A model generated the notes under the pieces. That model was given only the letters and a program-made list of their open reading frames with translations, did not search any database and was not told where the DNA came from. Positions 18,692 to 29,945 of a stretch of DNA of 64,000 nucleotides are shown one piece after another. Each line of letters starts with the position of its first letter. The first letter of the stretch is position 1. The position numbers were made by a program, and so were the translations under genes. This DNA is from an uncultured Clostridia bacterium (GTDB taxonomy: Bacteria > Bacillota > Clostridia > Lachnospirales > Cellulosilyticaceae): NCBI GenBank assembly GCA_937921505.1, contig CAKZUB010000052.1:59489-123488 (forward strand), in the 5' to 3' direction.

Positions 18692-20380
18692 ATGAATGAG
18701 ATAAATTGGGTAAACATAGCCCTTGGATTTTTAGGGGGATTTGGATTATTTCTTTTTGGTATGGAGTACTTAGGTGAGGGTTTACAAAAAGCAGCTGGAA
18801 GCCGTATGAAGAATTTATTAGGTATTCTAACCAATAATCGGTTTTTAGGCGTTTTGGTAGGAGCAGGTGTTACGGCTCTTGTTCAAAGTTCATCAGCAAC
18901 AACAGTTATGATTGTAGGATTTGTAAATGCAGGCCTTATGTCACTTACACAAGCGGTTGGCGTTATTATGGGAGCCAATATAGGAACAACTGTTACTGCT
19001 TGGATTGTAGCGCTTGGCGAATGGACAACCTTTTTAAAACCATCTGTCATAGCCCCTCTAGCAATTATTATAGGTGTTATCTTTACGATGTTTTCAAAGA
19101 AACAAAACTTAAGAAATATAGGACAGATTCTATTTGGATTTGGAGCTTTATTCTTAGGACTTGAAATGATGAGTGGGGCAGCCAAACCACTTAGGAATCT
19201 TGAAGAAGTTAAACAAGTGTTTATTACACTTGGAAGTCATCCTATACTAGGGATTTTAACAGGAGCGATTGTAACAGCTGTTATTCAAAGTTCATCAGCA
19301 TCGGTAGGTATTCTACAAGCATTAGCTACAGTAGCACTCATACCTTGGAATGCAGCTATTTATATTATTTTAGGACAAAACATAGGAACTTGTGTGACAG
19401 CTCTTCTTTCAAGTATAGGTGCGAATAAAAATGCTAAAAGAGCAGCAGCTATTCATCTTATGTTCAATGCTATTGGAACACTCATATTTGTTGTTATTGC
19501 AATTATTAGCTTTAATTTTATAGTTCCGCAACTTGGAAATATTAATATTAAAGTTACAGAAATCGGTATTGTTCATACAGCATTTAATGTGGCTTGTACG
19601 ATACTGTTATTCCCATTTGCTGGAACACTTGTATACTTTGCTGAAAAGATTATATCAGGTAAAGAAGATACATCTGAGGGCGAACTGCAGCATCTTGATG
19701 AACGTATTTTAGAAACACCATCTTTTGCCGTAGGTAATGCCATCAAAGAAGTAGTACGTATGGGAAATATGTCTGTTCAAAATACAAAAGCCGCCATGGA
19801 AGCACTCTATAACAAGGATAGCGATAAAGTACAAGAAGTATTTGATAGAGAAAAGATTATTAATCAATTACAACATGGTATTAACCATTATTTAGTGAAA
19901 CTTTCAAATCTAAATATTTCAGAACAAGAGCATGGGACAATTACAGGACTCTTTCACACGGTAAGTGATATTGAGCGAGTAGGAGATCATGCAGAAAATA
20001 TAGCAGAACTTGCACAGCTTCTTATTAGAGAAACCCAAGAATTTTCAAATATAGCCATGCAAGAGCTAAGAGAAATTGCAGATGTATCTATCAAATGCTT
20101 TGAAATGTCACTGCAAGCTTATGAGTTTGATGATAAAACGATTGCTAAGAAGGCGCTGCCTTTAGAGCAAAGAGTAGATAAAATGGAAGAAGTATTACGT
20201 TCTAGACATATTAAACGTCTAGCAGAAAATAAATGCAGTTCTACAGCAGGCGTTATATTTTTAGATGTGATTAGCAACTTAGAGCGTATATCAGATCATG
20301 CCTCTAATATTGCAATGACTATATTAGATGAAAATAAATCACTTACCACAGAAGAGATGGACCTATCAATTCTTAACTGA
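18692..20380 (+). CDS. Na+/phosphate cotransporter with PhoU-like C-terminal domain
   Basis: A 562-residue membrane protein of the Na/Pi-cotransporter II family. The two inverted halves carry the QSSSA substrate motifs (TALVQSSSATTVMIVG and TAVIQSSSASVGILQA) and the paired GANIGTTVTAW and GQNIGTCVTAL motifs, with about eight membrane helices in the first 330 residues. Residues about 350-550 form a soluble helical PhoU-like domain (VSDIERVGDHAENIAEL, NLERISDHASNIAM). The likely role is sodium-driven phosphate uptake, with the PhoU part sensing or limiting flux. AGGAGGA is close to AUG. It appears monocistronic. Confidence 0.92.
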   Translation: MNEINWVNIALGFLGGFGLFLFGMEYLGEGLQKAAGSRMKNLLGILTNNRFLGVLVGAGVTALVQSSSATTVMIVGFVNAGLMSLTQAVGVIMGANIGTTVTAWIVALGEWTTFLKPSVIAPLAIIIGVIFTMFSKKQNLRNIGQILFGFGALFLGLEMMSGAAKPLRNLEEVKQVFITLGSHPILGILTGAIVTAVIQSSSASVGILQALATVALIPWNAAIYIILGQNIGTCVTALLSSIGANKNAKRAAAIHLMFNAIGTLIFVVIAIISFNFIVPQLGNINIKVTEIGIVHTAFNVACTILLFPFAGTLVYFAEKIISGKEDTSEGELQHLDERILETPSFAVGNAIKEVVRMGNMSVQNTKAAMEALYNKDSDKVQEVFDREKIINQLQHGINHYLVKLSNLNISEQEHGTITGLFHTVSDIERVGDHAENIAELAQLLIRETQEFSNIAMQELREIADVSIKCFEMSLQAYEFDDKTIAKKALPLEQRVDKMEEVLRSRHIKRLAENKCSSTAGVIFLDVISNLERISDHASNIAMTILDENKSLTTEEMDLSILN

Positions 20381-20384
20381 TAAC

Positions 20385-20436
20385 AAAAAAAACAACATGC
20401 TATCAGGGAAGTATTCTGACAGCGTGTTGTTTTTTT
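20385..20436 (+). terminator. Intrinsic terminator after the phosphate transporter
   Basis: A long stem AAAAAACAACATGCTATCAG / CTGACAGCGTGTTGTTTTTT with one mismatch and a T-run. Confidence 0.88.
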
Positions 20437-20470
20437 GAAAAATTTAAAAGGATAAATTCATCTAAATAGG

Positions 20471-20545
20471 TTGATTTATATGGAAAAATTGTATAGAATA
20501 AAACTATGGGACATAAAGTAAATACATGGGATAAAAATGTTCCCG
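20471..20545 (+). promoter_or_regulatory. Promoter and CggR-type operator of the glycolytic operon
   Basis: TTGATT (20471-20476) and TAGAAT (20494-20499) are spaced by 17 bases. Directly downstream are two tandem GGGA-containing half-sites, TGGGACATAAAG (from 20507) and TGGGATAAAAATGTTCCC (to 20543). This resembles the tandem GGGAC operator of Bacillus cggR, also just downstream of the start site. In that system CggR represses until fructose-1,6-bisphosphate binds. Assignment here is by pattern and by position directly upstream of cggR. Confidence 0.68.
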
Positions 20546-20557
20546 AGGAGTATGGTG

Positions 20558-21589
20558 ATGCAAAATACGGTATACGCATTAGAAAAACTACTTCCAGAAG
20601 CAATTAAACTGTTTAAAGAGAGATACCTTCTTTTGCAAACAATACTAGAAAGTGGACCAATAGGCAGAAGAAGCCTGGCTTCCTTATTAGGCCTTTCAGA
20701 AAGAACGATAAGAAAAGAAGTAGACCTACTTACAGAGCAAGGGCTTATCCAGATTTCACATCTGGGGATAGTGATTGCAAAGGAAGGCGAAAAGTTATTA
20801 GATACACTTTACTTGCCACTTCAAATGTTAGAAGATTTTTCAAAACTAGAGCAAGAAGTAAGCACCTTGTTAGATTTAAAACAAGCTATTATTGTCAAAG
20901 GTAATGTAGATACGAGTGAAGATGTCAAAAATAAACTTGGAAGAGCATGTGCGAGTGTACTTGGTTCTCTTCTAAAAGACGATACTACAATGGCCATTAC
21001 AGGTGGCACAACAATTTTTAAGATGGTTGAATCTATGCCCAAGCGGCAGGAACATTACAAAAATCTTATGATTATACCAGCTAGAGGAAGTGTAGGCAAC
21101 AAAGTTGAATTTCAAGCAAATACTGTAGCTGTAGAACTTGCCAAAAAATTAGGTGCAGCTTATGAACTTTTGACAATCCCTGACAATTTAAGCAGTCAGT
21201 CTATTAATTTAATTAAAAGTGAACCACAAATACAAAAAATATTGCAAAAAATAGCAAAAACAGATATTATAATATTTGGAATAGGTAATGCGATGAAAAT
21301 GGCTACTCGCAGAAAAGAGCCCCAAGAAGTACTCGGTATACTTAAGCAAAAGCAAGCGGTTGCAGAAGCTTTTAGGCATTATTTTGATGCTGATGGACAA
21401 GTCGTTTATGCAACACAATCTATAGGCGTTGCACCAGATGTAGCCAGAACTATTCCTATCAAAATAGCAGTAGCCGGCGGTGCATCTAAAGCCAGCGCCA
21501 TTTTAGCTACAAGAGTATTACTGAGAAATAGCTATCTCGTACTAGATGAGGCAGCTGCAAGAGAGATTGTTCAAAGAATGACTTATTAA
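20558..21589 (+). CDS. cggR: Central glycolytic genes regulator
   Basis: A 343-residue SorC/DeoR-type repressor. The N-terminal helix-turn-helix (about 30-75) reads GPIGRRSLASLLGLSERTIRKEVDLL, and the C-terminal sugar-binding domain includes ITGGTTIFKMVESMP, IPARGSVGN and the terminal VAGGASKASAILA. Length, domain order and position just before gap identify CggR, which controls gap-pgk-tpiA-gpmI-eno in response to fructose-1,6-bisphosphate. Start choice: CGAGGAG lies seven bases before the ATG at 20558; the ATGs at 20537 and 20552 have no usable site. Confidence 0.94.
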   Translation: MQNTVYALEKLLPEAIKLFKERYLLLQTILESGPIGRRSLASLLGLSERTIRKEVDLLTEQGLIQISHLGIVIAKEGEKLLDTLYLPLQMLEDFSKLEQEVSTLLDLKQAIIVKGNVDTSEDVKNKLGRACASVLGSLLKDDTTMAITGGTTIFKMVESMPKRQEHYKNLMIIPARGSVGNKVEFQANTVAVELAKKLGAAYELLTIPDNLSSQSINLIKSEPQIQKILQKIAKTDIIIFGIGNAMKMATRRKEPQEVLGILKQKQAVAEAFRHYFDADGQVVYATQSIGVAPDVARTIPIKIAVAGGASKASAILATRVLLRNSYLVLDEAAAREIVQRMTY

Positions 21590-21628
21590 TGTGGTATCAT
21601 ATCGCTATACAAAGTACATACTATTTAA

Positions 21629-22678
<1,050 letters not shown>

Positions 22679-22715
22679 TAAATAAGATTTACTAAGCAAA
22701 TCATTTATTCAACTA

Positions 22716-22772
22716 AAAAAGATCCATCCTGGGTCCGGTCTTGTAGGTTAGACTATAGGATCGGATCTTTTT
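22716..22772 (+). terminator. Hairpin with T-run between gap and pgk
   Basis: AAAAAGATCCATCC (22716-22729) pairs with GGATCGGATCTTTTT (22757 on) apart from one bulged base, with a 27-base loop. It is likely a partial terminator, leaving gap transcripts more abundant than those of the distal genes, or a processing/stability element. Confidence 0.65.
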
Positions 22773-22818
22773 GATTGTAGAAAATAGAACTTTATTTCTG
22801 AAAGGAGATTATTAAAAG

Positions 22819-24033
22819 ATGTTAAATAAAAAAACTGTAGAAAACTTACAAGGACTTGCAGGTAAAAAAGTATTAGTACGTTGTGACTTTAATGTACCGC
22901 TTAAAGAAGGTGTCATTCAAAATGAAAACCGTATTGTAGGTGCACTTCCAACGATTAAAAAGTTAATGGAACAAGGTGCGAAAATCATTCTTTGCTCACA
23001 TCTTGGTAAACCAAACGGAGAAGCTAAACCAGAGCTTTCACTTGCCCCAGTTGCAGAAAATCTTTCTAAACATTTAGGGATAGCTGTTAAATTTTCTGAT
23101 GATAACGAAGTTGTTGGCGCGGCTACAAAGGCTATGGCAGCTGAGCTTAAAGACGGAGAAGTTATGCTTCTTCAAAATACACGTTATAGAATCGAAGAAA
23201 CAAAATATGGTAAAAGTGAAAATGCTGAGGTTTATGCTAAAGAACTTGCAGCACTTTGCGACAATGAAGTATTTGTAAATGATGCTTTTGGTACTGCACA
23301 TCGTGCACACTGCTCAAACGTTGGTGTTACAAAATTCACTAAAGAAAATGCAGTAGGATACCTCATGGAAAAAGAAATTAAATTCCTTGGTGATTCTGTA
23401 GAAAACCCAGTACGTCCTTTTGTAGCTATTCTTGGAGGCGCTAAAGTTTCAGATAAAATCAACGTTATTAATAACCTTCTTGAAAAAGTAGATGTACTTA
23501 TTATTGGTGGTGGAATGGCCTATACATTCCTTAAAGCACAAGGACAAGAAATCGGCAACTCACTTCTTGAAGAAGATAAAATGGATTATGCACTAGAGAT
23601 GATCAAAAAAGCAGAAGCTAAAGGTGTAAAACTATTACTTCCAGTTGATCACATCATCGGCCAAGAGTTCTCAAATGATACAGCATTCAAAACAGTAGAG
23701 ACTATTGAATCGGGTTGGTCAGGCTTTGATATTGGACCAAAAACAATCTCTCTTTATATGGACGCTTTAACAGGTGCAAAAACAGTTGTATGGAATGGAC
23801 CTATGGGTGTATTTGAATTCTCAAACTTTGCAGAAGGTACTTTAAAAGTAGCAGAAGCTCTTGCAAACCTCGAAGGTGCAACAACAGTAATTGGTGGAGG
23901 AGACTCTGTAAATGCTGTTAAACGTTTAGGTTTTGCAGATAAAATGAGCCATATTTCAACAGGTGGCGGTGCAAGTCTTGAGTTCTTAGAAGGCAAAGAG
24001 CTTCCAGGAGTAGCCGCAGCAGATAATAGATAG
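22819..24033 (+). CDS. pgk: Phosphoglycerate kinase
   Basis: A 404-residue PGK. N-terminal domain with [14 protein letters not shown] and the phosphoglycerate-binding [11 protein letters not shown] and [11 protein letters not shown] segments; C-terminal nucleotide domain with [22 protein letters not shown] and the terminal [13 protein letters not shown] / [19 protein letters not shown] motif. It makes ATP from 1,3-bisphosphoglycerate. AAAGGAG precedes the ATG. Second enzyme gene of the glycolytic operon. Confidence 0.98.
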   Translation: MLNKKTVENLQGLAGKKVLVRCDFNVPLKEGVIQNENRIVGALPTIKKLMEQGAKIILCSHLGKPNGEAKPELSLAPVAENLSKHLGIAVKFSDDNEVVGAATKAMAAELKDGEVMLLQNTRYRIEETKYGKSENAEVYAKELAALCDNEVFVNDAFGTAHRAHCSNVGVTKFTKENAVGYLMEKEIKFLGDSVENPVRPFVAILGGAKVSDKINVINNLLEKVDVLIIGGGMAYTFLKAQGQEIGNSLLEEDKMDYALEMIKKAEAKGVKLLLPVDHIIGQEFSNDTAFKTVETIESGWSGFDIGPKTISLYMDALTGAKTVVWNGPMGVFEFSNFAEGTLKVAEALANLEGATTVIGGGDSVNAVKRLGFADKMSHISTGGGASLEFLEGKELPGVAAADNR

Positions 24034-24056
24034 TTATTTATGATCATGACTTAAAT

Positions 24057-24077
24057 CTCCCACTTTTTAAGTGGGAG
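24057..24077 (+). other. Small perfect hairpin between pgk and tpiA
   Basis: CTCCCACT / AGTGGGAG with a five-base loop and no T-run: an intergenic mRNA structure, likely for stability or processing rather than termination. Confidence 0.5.
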
Positions 24078-24126
24078 TATGATAAGCTTATTATACTTAT
24101 AAAATATAATTCAAAGGAGAAACATT

Positions 24127-24870
24127 ATGCGTAAAAAAATCGTAGCAGGTAATTGGAAAATGAACATGACACCAGTAAAAGCTGTAGAGCTTATTGGGTC
24201 TTTAAAAGATAAAATCAATGTGACAGACGTAGATGTAGTTGTATGCCCTCCATACGTGGCACTTCCAGCAGTATTAGAAGCTGTTAAAGGAACTAACATT
24301 CAGGTTGGTGCACAAAATATGTACTTTGAAGAAAGTGGCGCTTATACAGGCGAAATTGCACCTGATATGTTAGTAGAACTTGGTGTTAAATACGTTATCA
24401 TTGGTCACTCAGAAAGAAGACAATACTTTGGTGAAACAGATGTAACGGTTAATAAAAAAGTTATAAAAGCTATTGAGCATAACTTAGTTCCAATACTTTG
24501 TGTTGGAGAAAGTTTAGAAGAAAGAGAACAAGGTATCACAATCGACCTTGTACGTCTTCAAACAAAAGTAGCGCTTAAAGATGTATCAGCCGAAGATGCT
24601 AAAGCCGTAGTTATTGCCTATGAACCTATTTGGGCAATCGGAACAGGCAGAACAGCTACCTCAGCTCAAGCAGAAGAAGTATGTAAAGCTATAAGAGAAG
24701 TTGTAGCTGAAATATACAGCCAGGAAGTAGCAGATGCGGTAAGAGTACAATACGGCGGTTCTGTAAATGCTGCTAATGCCAATGAATTATTTAATATGGG
24801 CAATATTGATGGTGGTTTAGTCGGGGGCGCAAGTCTTAAAGAAGAATTTGTATCTATCGTAAACTACTAA
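24127..24870 (+). CDS. tpiA: Triosephosphate isomerase
   Basis: A 247-residue [16 protein letters not shown] carries the catalytic lysine, [13 protein letters not shown] the catalytic histidine and [15 protein letters not shown] the catalytic glutamate; the phosphate loop is [11 protein letters not shown] and GGLVGGASL. It interconverts dihydroxyacetone phosphate and glyceraldehyde-3-phosphate. AAAGGAG lies before the ATG. Third enzyme gene of the operon. Confidence 0.98.
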   Translation: MRKKIVAGNWKMNMTPVKAVELIGSLKDKINVTDVDVVVCPPYVALPAVLEAVKGTNIQVGAQNMYFEESGAYTGEIAPDMLVELGVKYVIIGHSERRQYFGETDVTVNKKVIKAIEHNLVPILCVGESLEEREQGITIDLVRLQTKVALKDVSAEDAKAVVIAYEPIWAIGTGRTATSAQAEEVCKAIREVVAEIYSQEVADAVRVQYGGSVNAANANELFNMGNIDGGLVGGASLKEEFVSIVNY

Positions 24871-24889
24871 GATTTAAAGGAGAAAAACG

Positions 24890-26425
24890 ATGAGTAAACA
24901 AACAACGTTATTATTAATACTAGATGGCTTTGGTATTAATGATAGATGCGAAGCAAATGCTATTTGCGAAGCTAATAAACCCAATATAGATCGCATTATG
25001 AAACAGTATCCTACTGTAAAAGGTTATGCAAGTGGTATGGATGTAGGCCTTCCAGATGGACAAATGGGTAACTCAGAAGTTGGTCACCTTAATATGGGTG
25101 CAGGCCGTACTGTTTACCAGGAGCTTACACGTATTACAAAAGCTATTCAAGACGGTGATTTTTTTACCAATAAAGCTTTAAGTGAAGGCATACAAAACTG
25201 CAAAGATAAGGGATCCGCGCTTCATTTATTTGGTCTTCTTTCTGATGGTGGGGTACACAGTCATATCACACACCTTTATGCACTTTTAGAGATGGCTAAA
25301 AAAGTGGGTCTTACAAAAGTATATGTTCACTTATTCTTAGATGGACGTGATACACCACCTACATCAGGCAAAAGATATGCTGAGAGCTTAGTTGCTAAAA
25401 TGAAAGAAATTGGTGTAGGTGAAATTGCTACAGTATCAGGACGCTACTATGCAATGGATCGTGACAACAGATGGGACCGCGTTGAAAAAGCATACCAGGC
25501 TATAGCTTGTGGCAAAGGAAGTGAGGCTACTGATGCTGTAAAAGTTATTGCAGATTCTTATGAACAAAATATTAATGATGAATTTGTAGTGCCAACAGTT
25601 ATTACTAAGGATGGCCTACCGGTAGGGAAGATCTCGCAAGATGATACTGTTATTTTCTTTAACTTTAGACCAGATAGAGCACGCGAAATAACGAGAGTAT
25701 TTTGTGATCCAGAGTTTAATGGGTTTACAAGAGAGAGAATACCAGTACACTTTGTAACTTTTACACAATATGATATTACTATTCCAAATAAAGAGGTTGC
25801 TTTTGCACCACAAACTTTAACGAATACTTTTGGTGAATATTTAGCTCAGTGCGGTAAAACACAGCTTCGTATTGCTGAAACAGAAAAATATGCTCACGTT
25901 ACTTTCTTTTTTAATGGTGGGGCAGAAGAGCCAAATAAAGGAGAAGAAAGAAAGCTTATTCCATCTCCTAAAGTGGCAACTTATGATCTTCAGCCAGAAA
26001 TGAGTGTTTATGAAGTAGCAGATGGACTTGAAGAAGCTATTAAATCAGGTAAATATGATGTGATTGTAGCCAATTTTGCAAATCCAGATATGGTAGGTCA
26101 TACAGGCATCATGTCAGCTGCTAGGGCTGCTATAGAGGCAGTTGATAAGGCCGTTGGACAAGTTATTGCAGCTATTGAACAAACAAATGGATATGCCTTT
26201 ATTTGTGCAGACCATGGTAATGCAGAACAAATGATTGACTATGAAAATGGTGAGCCATTTACAGCACATACGATTAATCCAGTGCCTTTTGTTCTTGTAA
26301 ATTATAAAGAAGGTGTAACGCTTAAAGAGGGCGGAAAGCTTGCAGATATCGCTCCAACTCTTCTAGAGATGATGGGAATGGATCAACCAGCAGAAATGAC
26401 TGGGGAGTCTTTACTTCAAAAGTAG
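24890..26425 (+). CDS. gpmI: 2,3-bisphosphoglycerate-independent phosphoglycerate mutase
   Basis: A 511-residue alkaline-phosphatase-superfamily mutase converting 3- to 2-phosphoglycerate with two Mn2+ ions. The metal site begins with TLLLILDGFG, the phosphoserine is in GNSEVGHLNMGAGR, and C-terminal metal ligands lie in VANFANPDMVGHTG and FICADHGNAEQM. The middle domain has HLFLDGRDTPPTS and GRYYAMDRDNRW. It starts 19 bases after tpiA behind AAAGGAG. Fourth enzyme gene of the operon, followed by a terminator. Confidence 0.98.
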   Translation: MSKQTTLLLILDGFGINDRCEANAICEANKPNIDRIMKQYPTVKGYASGMDVGLPDGQMGNSEVGHLNMGAGRTVYQELTRITKAIQDGDFFTNKALSEGIQNCKDKGSALHLFGLLSDGGVHSHITHLYALLEMAKKVGLTKVYVHLFLDGRDTPPTSGKRYAESLVAKMKEIGVGEIATVSGRYYAMDRDNRWDRVEKAYQAIACGKGSEATDAVKVIADSYEQNINDEFVVPTVITKDGLPVGKISQDDTVIFFNFRPDRAREITRVFCDPEFNGFTRERIPVHFVTFTQYDITIPNKEVAFAPQTLTNTFGEYLAQCGKTQLRIAETEKYAHVTFFFNGGAEEPNKGEERKLIPSPKVATYDLQPEMSVYEVADGLEEAIKSGKYDVIVANFANPDMVGHTGIMSAARAAIEAVDKAVGQVIAAIEQTNGYAFICADHGNAEQMIDYENGEPFTAHTINPVPFVLVNYKEGVTLKEGGKLADIAPTLLEMMGMDQPAEMTGESLLQK

Positions 26426-26454
26426 CAATGTGAATCATAATTTTAAAGAATAAA

Positions 26455-26504
26455 ATAGTGTGTCATGTCTTATATAAAGGCTGATGCGCTATTTTTTTTA
26501 TTTA
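26455..26504 (+). terminator. Intrinsic terminator after gpmI
   Basis: ATAGTGTGTCA pairs (with G-U pairs) with TGATGCGCTAT, followed by eight T residues. It separates gpmI from eno. Confidence 0.75.
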
Positions 26505-26530
26505 ATTGAAGGGGTAATGTTGTTGGCAAA

Positions 26531-26625
26531 CGTCCGCGCGGGGGGGGGGGGGTAGCTATCTTTCTCCGCTCCGTCACACGTATCCAAGTCGCGTCTAAAG
26601 ATACTATCCTCCCCCCCCGCGCTAT
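26531..26625. repeat. G/C-tract inverted repeat between gpmI and eno
   Basis: GCGC followed by a 13-base G-run (26540-26552) and GGTAGCTATCTTT is matched in inverted order by AAAGATACTATCC (26597-26609), an 8-base C-run (26611-26618) and GCGC, enclosing a G+C-rich loop of about 33 bases. The base composition is wholly unlike the surrounding AT-rich DNA. No ORF is supported. The remainder of the 510-base gpmI-eno gap is AT-rich and shows nothing else I can name. Confidence 0.7.
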
Positions 26626-26908
26626 TATTAGTGAACCCATTATCAGAGATTTTAGCTGATATATTAAATTTAGAAGAAAGAAAATAATTTAATTTTATCT
26701 TAAATAGTATGGATAAAATTAATAAAAAAATTTGGCTATAGATATAAAAATATATATTGATATAAATTTGTAAATATGTCAACATATAAGTATGAGAACT
26801 AGTTATCCAAAGTAAGAGGATAACTTTCTTAAAAAGCTTTTTTAAAAGCAGAAATAAGTCATCACTTATTATGCATAAATTGGCTTTAATGAGGTAAAAA
26901 TAGTTTAG

Positions 26909-28258
<1,350 letters not shown>

Positions 28259-28281
28259 TTTTTTTAAACTTTCATCACTCG

Positions 28282-28307
28282 GGGCTTAGGATCTATTCCA
28301 AAGCCCT
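28282..28307 (+). terminator. Weak hairpin after eno
   Basis: GGGCTT..GGA / TCC..AAGCCC with a short loop, then an AT-rich run; a plausible but weak terminator. The remaining 230 bases before the next gene show nothing else. Confidence 0.45.
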
Positions 28308-28541
28308 TATATTTATGTTAAAGATAGCTAGTTTCTACAATGAAAAAGACTATCTAATAGCTATTGTAATGCATATCTTGCAGCTAAAATATCTCTGTAA
28401 CAGTATAATGACTAATTAGTCAAAGTGCTGTTAATCTTAAATAATTAAACTGGAAAATATATAAACTATTGTTAATTGTTTTATCAAGAGGCTTATTATA
28501 TAATAAATAGAGTTAAACAAATAAAGAGTGGGGGAACTAAA

Positions 28542-29351
28542 ATGAATGAAGAAAAGATGCAATCAGGCGAGCCAGAAAGAGATCTTTTAGATGGAGGCTT
28601 TGCGGTAGTTGATAGAGAAAAAATTATAGAAGAAGAAACAAGAGAGATTACACCTTGGTATAAGCACTTTATTAATGTATTTTTGGAACCAAGAAAAATG
28701 ATGGAAGAAAACTTTTATCACGAACCACCAAAAGGCGTTAGTGTTGGTATTGTGGGAGCTATTTTATTTACAGTTATTGCAACACTACTTACTTTTGCAA
28801 ATCCTAGTATGAAACAAACAGTGTATGATGGATTTAGGATGAGTGGTATATCAGAAGAGATGATAGCACAAAAATATGCAATGACTCAAGTATCAGGCGT
28901 GATAGCAGCCGTTGTTATGATATTTATTAGTGCGGGCTTAACAGCACTTGTGATCCAAATTGTAAAAGCAATTGTAAAAGACAAGGGGAAATTTGGCTTA
29001 CTCTTTACAATAAGCTTACTTTCACAAATGGTTGGAGGAGCTTTAATGTGTATAGACAGGCTCATTGCGTTATTTATCCCTACAGCCAATACTGTTTTAG
29101 GGTTAGCGGTTTTAATAGATGAAGATCTACTAGCCGGAAATCTTATGCTTACTACTATTGTTAGTTTTGTGAGCCTTCCTACTATTTTATCTGTAGTTAT
29201 ATTGGTTATTGGGTATTCAGTTGCAACAAGAGTGAGTATTAAAAAAAGTACAGGAGTTATTATAAGTGTTCAAATATTCTTTCTGCTCGTAAGTTTTGGC
29301 TTAGCCTATTTAGGACAAATGATTATGCAAAATGCTATGAGTGCAATGTAA
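28542..29351 (+). CDS. Yip1-like membrane protein of unknown function
   Basis: A 269-residue integral membrane protein: an acidic cytoplasmic N-terminus, then TPWYKHFINVFLEPRKMMEENF typical of YIP1-type bacterial proteins, then about five hydrophobic helices (VGIVGAILFTVIATLL; VIAAVVMIFISAGLTAL; LLFTISLLSQMVGGAL; ILSVVILVIGYSV; IFFLLVSFGLAYL). I place the start at the ATG at 28542 with GTGGGGGA before it, although the frame is open from 28476. No function can be assigned; it lies between eno and secG. Confidence 0.6.
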   Translation: MNEEKMQSGEPERDLLDGGFAVVDREKIIEEETREITPWYKHFINVFLEPRKMMEENFYHEPPKGVSVGIVGAILFTVIATLLTFANPSMKQTVYDGFRMSGISEEMIAQKYAMTQVSGVIAAVVMIFISAGLTALVIQIVKAIVKDKGKFGLLFTISLLSQMVGGALMCIDRLIALFIPTANTVLGLAVLIDEDLLAGNLMLTTIVSFVSLPTILSVVILVIGYSVATRVSIKKSTGVIISVQIFFLLVSFGLAYLGQMIMQNAMSAM

Positions 29352-29430
29352 GCTTATTGCTTTTTTTACCACTTTGTGATATGATGACAAAAGATATGCA
29401 AACAATGCAGTTTGAAGGAGGCTTTAAACT

Positions 29431-29679
29431 ATGGATATACTAAAAATAGTGTTAACTGTGATCTATGTGATTGCAGCACTTGCAATTATTACAGTTGTTT
29501 TACTACAAGAAGGTAAATCAGCAGGACTTGGTTCGCTAGGTGGCGGGACAAGTAACGGTAATAGCAGCTATTGGGATAAAAACAAAAAACATAGTTTAGA
29601 AGGTAAGTTTGAAAGATGGACTAAGGCTACAGCAGCTCTTTTTCTTATTCTTGCATTAGTACTTATGATTCTTAACTAA
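29431..29679 (+). CDS. secG: Protein translocase subunit SecG
   Basis: An 82-residue SecG. Two membrane helices (IVLTVIYVIAALAIITVVLL and ATAALFLILALVLMIL) flank a loop with the family signature LLQEGKSAGLGSLGGG. It assists SecYEA protein export. GAAGGAGG precedes the ATG. The order eno-secG-rnr-smpB-ssrA is common in Firmicutes and supports the call. Confidence 0.95.
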   Translation: MDILKIVLTVIYVIAALAIITVVLLQEGKSAGLGSLGGGTSNGNSSYWDKNKKHSLEGKFERWTKATAALFLILALVLMILN

Positions 29680-29681
29680 TA

Positions 29682-29725
29682 AAAAACACACCTTACATGG
29701 ATACAATGTAAGGTGTGTTTTTTAT
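29682..29725 (+). terminator. Intrinsic terminator after secG
   Basis: A perfect 18-bp stem AAAAAACACACCTTACAT / ATGTAAGGTGTGTTTTTT with a seven-base loop. Confidence 0.92.
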
Positions 29726-29945
29726 TAGTTAAGAAACTAAAAAAGAGAAATTTTTCATAAAAGGTGTTAAAAACCAAATAATCTACATTTCTACTCAAAA
29801 ACATAGTAAACTATGATATAATAATTATTATTAGTTTAAAAAATAATTGAATGCATAATAGGATATACTATCTATAAATAAATTTTGAAACAGGATAAAT
29901 AATAACTATATCCCATTTAATTAATAAAAGAAAAGAGTTGATATT

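Noticed and set aside
26498..26785. A 95-codon minus-strand frame over the G/C-tract repeat
   Set aside because: It includes proline and glycine runs made only by the homopolymer tracts and has no ribosome site.
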